This document shows, piece after piece, positions 5,201-8,981 of a DNA stretch of 8,981 nucleotides; position 1 is the first letter of the stretch, and each line of letters starts with the position of its first letter. The position numbers and the translations under genes were made by a program. The DNA comes from CAZVJA01 sp964626885 (GTDB lineage Bacteria > Planctomycetota > Planctomycetia > Planctomycetales > Planctomycetaceae). The stretch lies in contig CAZVJA010000215.1 in the NCBI GenBank assembly GCA_964626885.1, positions 1 to 8,981 on the forward strand, read 5' to 3'. The notes beneath the pieces were generated by a model that saw nothing but the letters and a program-made list of their open reading frames with translations, made no database searches and had not been told where the DNA came from.

Positions 5201-7526
5201 GCAGTCGAGCCGGTATGACGAGGGGCGAAAAGAACTTCAGGAGCTCACACGATTGCGGCCGGGCGATGTCGGTATGCTTGAGATGCAGGCGCGGCTGGCC
5301 CTGGAAAGTCTCGACTGGAAGTCACTTGAAGAAATCGAAAAGAATCTGAACCGCGTCGAAGGAGAGGACGGATCGAACTGGAGGTATTTTCGTGCAAGGA
5401 GGCTGCTGGCAACTGCCGTTGATGTCGAGGAAGCTCGGTTTCGTGAAGCCATTCGTTTAACGGACGAGTTGGACCGGGTCCGCCCGTCGTGGCATCGAAC
5501 GGCGGCGCTTCGAGGTCAGATTGCGCGCCGTGAAGGACGCGGCTCGGATGCGGTGCAGGCCTACGAGCTTGCCGTGCGACTGGGAAACAAAAGCATCGCT
5601 CTTGCCGAAGAGTTGATCGACTTGCTGACCGAACAACGGCGCTTCTCCGAAGCGGATAAGCAGTTGGAGCGAGTTCGAGATGCGGTCGCGCGTTCGAGCC
5701 GGCTGTCATCGGTGGCAATTCCAATTTACGTTCGCCGCGGTGAAGCGGACGAGGCGTTGCGACTCGCTGAAGACTGGATCAAGCGCGAGCCGAACGATCC
5801 CGCCAGTTACTTGCGCCTGGGACGAACGCTGCTGATCACCAGCGGCGAAGGGAAGACCGACGCAAATAAGGAGACGCTGAATCGAGCCGAACAGGCCTTC
5901 AGTCATGCCGTTCAGTTGGGGCCGACTGACGTGAGAACATGGGTCGCCCTGTTCCACTTCCACTTGCGCTATCGGCAGAATGAGCGAGCCGCGTTGGACA
6001 TGCTCAGCCGTCTGGCGGAACGGATCGACATTCTTCCCGCCCGTAAGGCGTTCGTGCTCGCGCAGCTTTACGAATCGGTGGGTCGAAAATCACAAGCGGA
6101 CCGCAATTATCGCGAGGCGGTGAAACTCGCCCCCGATGCTGCCCAGGCGCAGGTATGCGAGCGGGCGGCGCAATTCTTCGTCACGGAAGATCCGAGTTAT
6201 GCCGAGAGCCTCAGCCGCAAAGCTCTCGAATTAACTCCGGGATCGCTCGACGCCCGCCGTACTCTTGTATTGTCGCTGGCCGAGCAAGGGGGAGATCAAC
6301 GTCTTGCGGAGGCGACGGAAATTTTCGCGAAGCTGGAAGAAGGAGGTCGGCAGATTCCGGCCGACCGCCGACTCCATTCCGTATTGTTGGTTCGCCGCGG
6401 GCGCCCAGAGGACAAACGCCGCGCGATCAGCATTCTCGAATCCTTGGTGCAGATCCCCCAGCAAGCGCAGCCTCGCGACCGTTTGCAACTGGCTGCTTTG
6501 TATGAAGAAGAAAAGCGGATCCAGCCGGCCTACGAGCAGATGTGGACCGTGGCACGCCAGCCGAACGCATTGCCGCCCCATCTTGTCTCGTTCGTCGAGT
6601 TTCTGTTTCGGAATGTGAAGGAGCAGCCGCAGTTCGCCGCGCGGGCGGAAACCACGCTCGGGCGGTTGGAAGCCGACCCCGCAACAATGGTCAGCGCATT
6701 GCGGCTTCGACTGGAATGGGCAAAGAAGTCGAATCCTGACGAGGCCCGTCAAAAGGGAGCGGTTCAATCCACGATCGATCGATTCGTCAAACTGCGGCTC
6801 AAGGAAGTGAAGGACGAAGCCGCTCGCAAAGATGTCTTCACCGGTCTCCTGATGCTGCTGATTCGCGAGTCGCTCCTCGATCAGGCGGTGCGCATGTGCC
6901 GTGAATCCTCTCCGCTCGACAAAGCGTCTTCCGCCGCCTGTCTCGCAGCCGCGCTCACTGTCTCGCACGACGCGGACGAACTTATCAAGCTGGCAGATCC
7001 TCTCTTCGCAGAGGTGTCGAAGGCCAAATCCGACGACGTCGACTTGGTCTTTTCCCTTGCCAATCTGCATTACGTTCATGGCCGCCGTAATGAAGCTGTC
7101 GAGTCATACCGTAAAGTACTCGCACTCCAGCCCAAGCATAAATTGGCGGCGAACAATCTGGCGTTGGCATTGTCGGATGATCCTTCGGGACTAGACGAAG
7201 CACTCAAGATCGTGAAACAGGCGTTGGAAGCGTTGGGGCCGGATGCCGGCCTGCTGGATACGCACGCGATCGTGCTGCTGCGGCAGAAAAAAGCCGGCGA
7301 TGCCCGCAAGATACTGGAAGAATCGACGGAATCGAATGAGTCCGATCCGTTGCACCTGTTGCATCTGGCTGCGGCATATCGAGGGGAAGGCGAGACCGAG
7401 AAAGCTCGGCGAGCGTTTCAAAAAGCGCTCGACCTGGATGCCTCTCGAGCCGTCATCACCCCCGGTGATCGGGACATGCTCAAGGAACTCCAAGGCGTGC
7501 TGGTCAAACCGGTGCTCGCCAATTAA
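2244..7526 (+). CDS. Exosortase fused to a giant TPR-repeat domain
   Basis: A 1760-residue membrane protein; ordinary exosortases are about 260-320 residues. Residues 1-34 are a polar Pro/Ser-rich tail. Residues about 36-305 are a multi-pass exosortase domain with the expected landmarks: YSHGYLVVPL (69-78), PLWIGG (129-134), and the three catalytic-type residues Cys213 (in RACSG), Arg258 (in NTAR) and His279 (in FSHD). By family knowledge this enzyme acts as a cysteine-protease/transpeptidase-like sorter of PEP-CTERM proteins. A basic stretch (304-313) and one more helix (about 314-334) follow. The remaining roughly 1400 residues are Ala/Leu/Arg/Glu-rich TPR-like helix pairs, clearest near the C-terminus (for example LALQPKH and ALDLDA at repeat ends). 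Dividing by 34 gives room for about 40 repeats; I did not delimit each one. Topology suggests the TPR part is outside the cytoplasm. GAGGAA lies 11 bases before the start ATG, a rather long spacing. The frame is uninterrupted, so the fusion is genuine in this sequence. I do not assign an exosortase subclass letter. Confidence 0.93.
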   Translation: MGNSDSRRSQSRGPISHVSPTGVADNPPPGTPSKNVLTAIAIALTVLFAWAYWPTLADIVAHWNSNPDYSHGYLVVPLVAWFLWMRRGRAPIDSIAPAWGGFSLILLAATARIVSARLYLPEVDAWSIPLWIGGACWLCFGWRTFLWAAPSIAFLWFMVPLPGTVETMLSGPLQGIATRMSTWTLQCLGQPALAEGTTILLNEPPPLEVERACSGLRLFYGILALSVAYVMLVRVPIRRAVVLILSVAPVALLANTARIVGTGLVQQMISGEAARKFSHDFAGILMVVLAVPMFALVSLLLAGFEKRLQRSRSGAMLAVAACLLLIAVLVPAAYGWHAFQQQRNVQALLDRASTLEQEEKWAEAVGYLDRFLRTRSAEEELRPQDVEVMARLARAFDKASAGTSRRGHALDLYAEAWAADPDNIDLGIRHAELALELQRYAESSTSAQKVLAQIKGDQSLSKNHALAARISALAILGPLVTQQRIGEPGEWKSAVSAMQQAISLNPSDVELAVRLGEVYRKYMSEPEEQERIKLADAVLDQLVEKNPEYPPAYLARYRFHMRYRPENGSAEYDANTDADLDRALEIGRKDKSKEHLDVILTAGERAYQRNQLKDAESLYRRATELAPLDHRGWLRLGEVQFTVGTDKARDQAIETWRSGLKSVGGAQQPLSVVLPLVVQLSGALIDLGRIPEAEERLKSLEDVIPQLREPGKSGVRFGVTMLKARAKAVSGKHGEAVVMLRRLLNTEVGYEVSLQLKAQYANIWRTLGDYYTVLQDPDQAAHAFEQAGRLDPATPEWHWKAAQACESSGRFADAVTLLETAARQNSTNAKIWLSLARVSLIHQVELPASKRDWQTFRRAVDRAVQLKADGLILTILQADYAMAEDRPQEAVAKLEHALKQVPDSADLWRSMAIVRHRTKSEPELEKALAEYSRCSKDAKGVAVFRAGLLAVDGKIDEARAVLSEAIPKLSKEEQIDVRFEIAQLDLQSSRYDEGRKELQELTRLRPGDVGMLEMQARLALESLDWKSLEEIEKNLNRVEGEDGSNWRYFRARRLLATAVDVEEARFREAIRLTDELDRVRPSWHRTAALRGQIARREGRGSDAVQAYELAVRLGNKSIALAEELIDLLTEQRRFSEADKQLERVRDAVARSSRLSSVAIPIYVRRGEADEALRLAEDWIKREPNDPASYLRLGRTLLITSGEGKTDANKETLNRAEQAFSHAVQLGPTDVRTWVALFHFHLRYRQNERAALDMLSRLAERIDILPARKAFVLAQLYESVGRKSQADRNYREAVKLAPDAAQAQVCERAAQFFVTEDPSYAESLSRKALELTPGSLDARRTLVLSLAEQGGDQRLAEATEIFAKLEEGGRQIPADRRLHSVLLVRRGRPEDKRRAISILESLVQIPQQAQPRDRLQLAALYEEEKRIQPAYEQMWTVARQPNALPPHLVSFVEFLFRNVKEQPQFAARAETTLGRLEADPATMVSALRLRLEWAKKSNPDEARQKGAVQSTIDRFVKLRLKEVKDEAARKDVFTGLLMLLIRESLLDQAVRMCRESSPLDKASSAACLAAALTVSHDADELIKLADPLFAEVSKAKSDDVDLVFSLANLHYVHGRRNEAVESYRKVLALQPKHKLAANNLALALSDDPSGLDEALKIVKQALEALGPDAGLLDTHAIVLLRQKKAGDARKILEESTESNESDPLHLLHLAAAYRGEGETEKARRAFQKALDLDASRAVITPGDRDMLKELQGVLVKPVLAN
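3276..7478 (+). repeat. TPR solenoid encoded within the exosortase gene
   Basis: Covers residues about 345-1745 of the fusion protein. Paired amphipathic helices recur with TPR spacing and signature positions: small residues in helix A, Ala and Tyr/Phe in helix B, and Pro at repeat ends, as in ATELAPLDHRGWLRLG, VLALQPKHKLAANNLALAL and the last repeat near 1700-1745. The repeats are degenerate, not identical copies, so this is old amplification. TPR arrays bind proteins or peptides; the partner here is unknown. Boundaries are approximate. Confidence 0.85.
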
Positions 7527-7543
7527 TCGGGAAGGTCATCGAA

Positions 7544-8203
7544 ATGAAACAAGGTCTTTCGGCGCGCGTTATTACAATGGTGATCGTGCTGCTGGTGTTG
7601 ACCGCCGTTCCCGCCGTCATTCATGGCCATATCATGAATCGCTGGGGCGTTCCGGCCGATCTCCAGACGGGGGCGCTCCGCGTGCGTGACTTTCCGCAGC
7701 AAATCGGAGACTGGCGGCGCGTTTCCGACGAAGTCCTGGATCAGACGGTTGTCGAGGAGTTGAAATGCGCGGCCTACGTCAACCGTCGCTACGTCAACGA
7801 GAAAACCGGCAAAGACGTCAGCGTGCTGCTGTTTGTCGGCTCCCCCGGTCCGCTCGTACGGCATCCCCCCGAAATCTGTTATGGCAACCGGGCCAACAAG
7901 CTTGTGAGAGGACCGGAGAGCTTTGTGCTGCCGAGCGTCGAGGGCACGCAGTGCGCCTTCCGCGTCCTTCGGTATCAGCCCCCCGGCAATGCACGAGGCG
8001 AGTTTTCGATCTGCTATGCTTGGGGAGACGGCCAGTCTTGGAACGTTCCCGATTACCCGCGCAGTGCGTTTGGGGGCTATCCCCGTTTATACAAGTTGCA
8101 GGTCCTTTCGGCCGACACGCTCGAGAAGGACGAAAAGCTTCCCAAATCAGCGGCCGAGTTCCTCACCGCATTTCTGCAAATGGCACGGGATGGCGCACTC
8201 TAA
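7544..8203 (+). CDS. EpsI/DUF3485-family exosortase-associated protein
   Basis: A 219-residue protein with one N-terminal membrane anchor (about 7-28) and an extracytoplasmic domain. The diagnostic block is HPPEICY at 107-113, preceded by VLLFVGSPGPL and followed by GNRANKLV. This matches the H-x-PE-x-CY signature of the EpsI family (DUF3485, PF11984), which accompanies exosortases either as a fusion or as the next gene. Conserved aromatic/Gly patches follow (CYAWGDGQ at 157-164). Its biochemical role is not settled in the family; it is thought to assist sorting or coupling to exopolysaccharide. It starts 17 bases after the exosortase stop with GGGAAGG (7529-7535) 8 bases before the ATG, so it is almost certainly cotranscribed with it. 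Length and motif content look complete. The family usually has an exosortase-only partner, but here the partner carries the TPR extension. Confidence 0.88.
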   Translation: MKQGLSARVITMVIVLLVLTAVPAVIHGHIMNRWGVPADLQTGALRVRDFPQQIGDWRRVSDEVLDQTVVEELKCAAYVNRRYVNEKTGKDVSVLLFVGSPGPLVRHPPEICYGNRANKLVRGPESFVLPSVEGTQCAFRVLRYQPPGNARGEFSICYAWGDGQSWNVPDYPRSAFGGYPRLYKLQVLSADTLEKDEKLPKSAAEFLTAFLQMARDGAL

Positions 8204-8284
8204 GCTGGACTCAGTCTGTAAACCTATTGTCTGAGTAGAGCTGCTCGCGCGGCAAGATCGTTCTGTCCGCGGTCGGCATGCTGC
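8204..8284. other. Convergent intergenic gap with a weak inverted repeat
   Basis: This 81-base gap separates two convergent genes. ACTCAG (8209-8214) and CTGAGT (8231-8236) are inverted repeats around a 16-base spacer, with no T-tract on either strand. I see no convincing intrinsic terminator, so termination may be Rho-dependent or may use structure further along. Confidence 0.4.
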
Positions 8285-8981
8285 CTACCTGTTTGGTAAC
8301 GAGATGATCGTGGGATCATCACCGGGGACGATGTTGCCGCGAGTCGCCGTCGTTTGTCTACCACGATTTGCTTGTTTCCCGCGAGTTAACGGAGTTGGCG
8401 TCTCCGCGGTAGAACGCGACGCGAGTTTCGGACGGGCTCCCCAGTTGGCGGTCGGGAGAATGTTTTTCTCCGTGTTACGGCCCTGTTGATCGAATTGCGT
8501 CAACGATGAAGCCCGCGAAGAAACTTTCGCACTCCCGTTGATTCTTTGTCGCGGGCCGGTATAGGGAACCGGCATTTCCCATCGTTCTTCCCCACGACCA
8601 CGTCCCTCATGCGATGTCTGAAGATCGTCCAGAACTGGCGATGATTGCGGCTTCTGTTCCGCCTCCGGTTGTTCTGAATTTGGAGGCAGGCTGCGATCGT
8701 TCGGGGACTCCTGTAACTTTTCATCGGTCGAACTTGGCCCGGGAAGAACCTGCCGCGATTCCGTATCAGTGCGCTGCTCTGCTCCCCGATCCTCATTTTC
8801 GTCGCCCGAGCGCTCGCTATCGATGTCACCAGCTTTTGCATCACGCTGCTTCTCCGCGTCTGTCGGAGCAGGCGGCAGAAAAATCTGTGGCGGTTCCCCT
8901 GCGTCACGCGGTTCCGCAGATCCCTGTGCATCCGAGGAAGGGGACGGTGCGTCGGACGGCTTTTGCGGAATGACCTCTTTT
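8285..8981 (-). CDS. Partial - strand gene: disordered C-terminal region of an unknown protein
   Basis: On the - strand one frame is open from the right edge of the window to a TAG at 8287-8285, giving 231 codons with no stop. The start lies outside the window. A Met at 8575 is internal and has the frame open for 135 codons before it, so it need not be the start. The visible protein is low-complexity and probably disordered. The first part (roughly 100 residues) is rich in Pro, Ser, Glu, Asp and Gln (for example SDAPSPSSDAQGSAEP). The last roughly 90 residues switch to a basic, Thr/Asn/Arg-rich composition and end in TIISLPNR. No catalytic motif or membrane segment is visible, so I give no function. 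The opposite-strand frame at 8614-8973 and the other - frame at 8500-8931 are shorter and Arg/Pro-skewed in a shadow-like way. The gene converges on the exosortase-EpsI unit and need not belong to it. Confidence 0.65.
   Translation of the reverse strand, partial: KEVIPQKPSDAPSPSSDAQGSAEPRDAGEPPQIFLPPAPTDAEKQRDAKAGDIDSERSGDENEDRGAEQRTDTESRQVLPGPSSTDEKLQESPNDRSLPPNSEQPEAEQKPQSSPVLDDLQTSHEGRGRGEERWEMPVPYTGPRQRINGSAKVSSRASSLTQFDQQGRNTEKNILPTANWGARPKLASRSTAETPTPLTRGKQANRGRQTTATRGNIVPGDDPTIISLPNR
8303..8320. repeat. Perfect 7-bp inverted repeat near the 3' end of the - strand gene
   Basis: GATGATC (8303-8309) and GATCATC (8314-8320) pair around GTGG. It lies inside the last dozen codons of the - strand gene (encoding the GDDPTII stretch) and close to the convergent junction. 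It could form a 3' hairpin in either transcript, but no T-tract follows on either strand. Confidence 0.35.

Noticed and set aside
6231..7079. 282-codon - strand open frame
   Set aside because: It is antisense to the C-terminal TPR region, has no recognisable domain, and conflicts with the well-supported + strand gene.
8209..8236. Inverted repeat ACTCAG/CTGAGT as a bidirectional terminator
   Set aside because: The stem is only 6 base pairs with a 16-base loop, and no T-tract is present on either strand.
8614..8973. 119-codon + strand frame near the right edge
   Set aside because: It overlaps the longer - strand frame that is open to the window edge. Its His/Arg/Pro/Ala-skewed product looks like a shadow and no ribosome binding site was evident. 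The choice of strand here is less certain than elsewhere.

Overview
The window holds a compact exosortase (PEP-CTERM) protein-sorting locus, most likely from a planctomycete or a relative in the PVC group. That placement is inference. It rests on two secreted proteins with classic VPEP-type C-terminal sorting signals, an exosortase carrying a very large TPR extension, an EpsI-family partner, moderately GC-rich coding sequence and long untranslated leaders. No rRNA, tRNA, CRISPR array or transposase is visible.

Layout. Positions 1-402 are a non-coding leader with a candidate promoter. Two paralogous PEP-CTERM cargo proteins follow on the + strand (403-1134 and 1403-2089), each with its own leader. 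A strong intrinsic terminator (2129-2166) closes the cargo block and is followed almost at once by a perfect TATAAT box. Next comes a 1760-codon gene (2244-7526): about 310 residues of multi-pass exosortase with Cys213/Arg258/His279, one more membrane helix, and then about 1400 residues of TPR-like helical repeats. Seventeen bases later lies an EpsI/DUF3485-like gene (7544-8203), probably in the same operon. A convergent gene enters from the right edge on the - strand (8981-8285). Only its last 231 codons are visible, and they look intrinsically disordered.

How the genes may work together. The cargo proteins are exported by their signal peptides and held in the membrane by the C-terminal helix and Arg/Lys cluster. 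The exosortase domain should cut near VPEP, and the EpsI-like protein is its usual accessory. The unusual element is that the exosortase is covalently joined to a huge TPR solenoid, which the positive-inside rule places outside the cytoplasm. This resembles a fusion of an exosortase with the kind of TPR protein (PrsT-like) encoded separately in many PEP-CTERM/exopolysaccharide clusters. I infer a scaffold that recruits cargo or a surface acceptor to the sorting enzyme.

Nothing here was tested by database search. Promoters and hairpins were found by eye.
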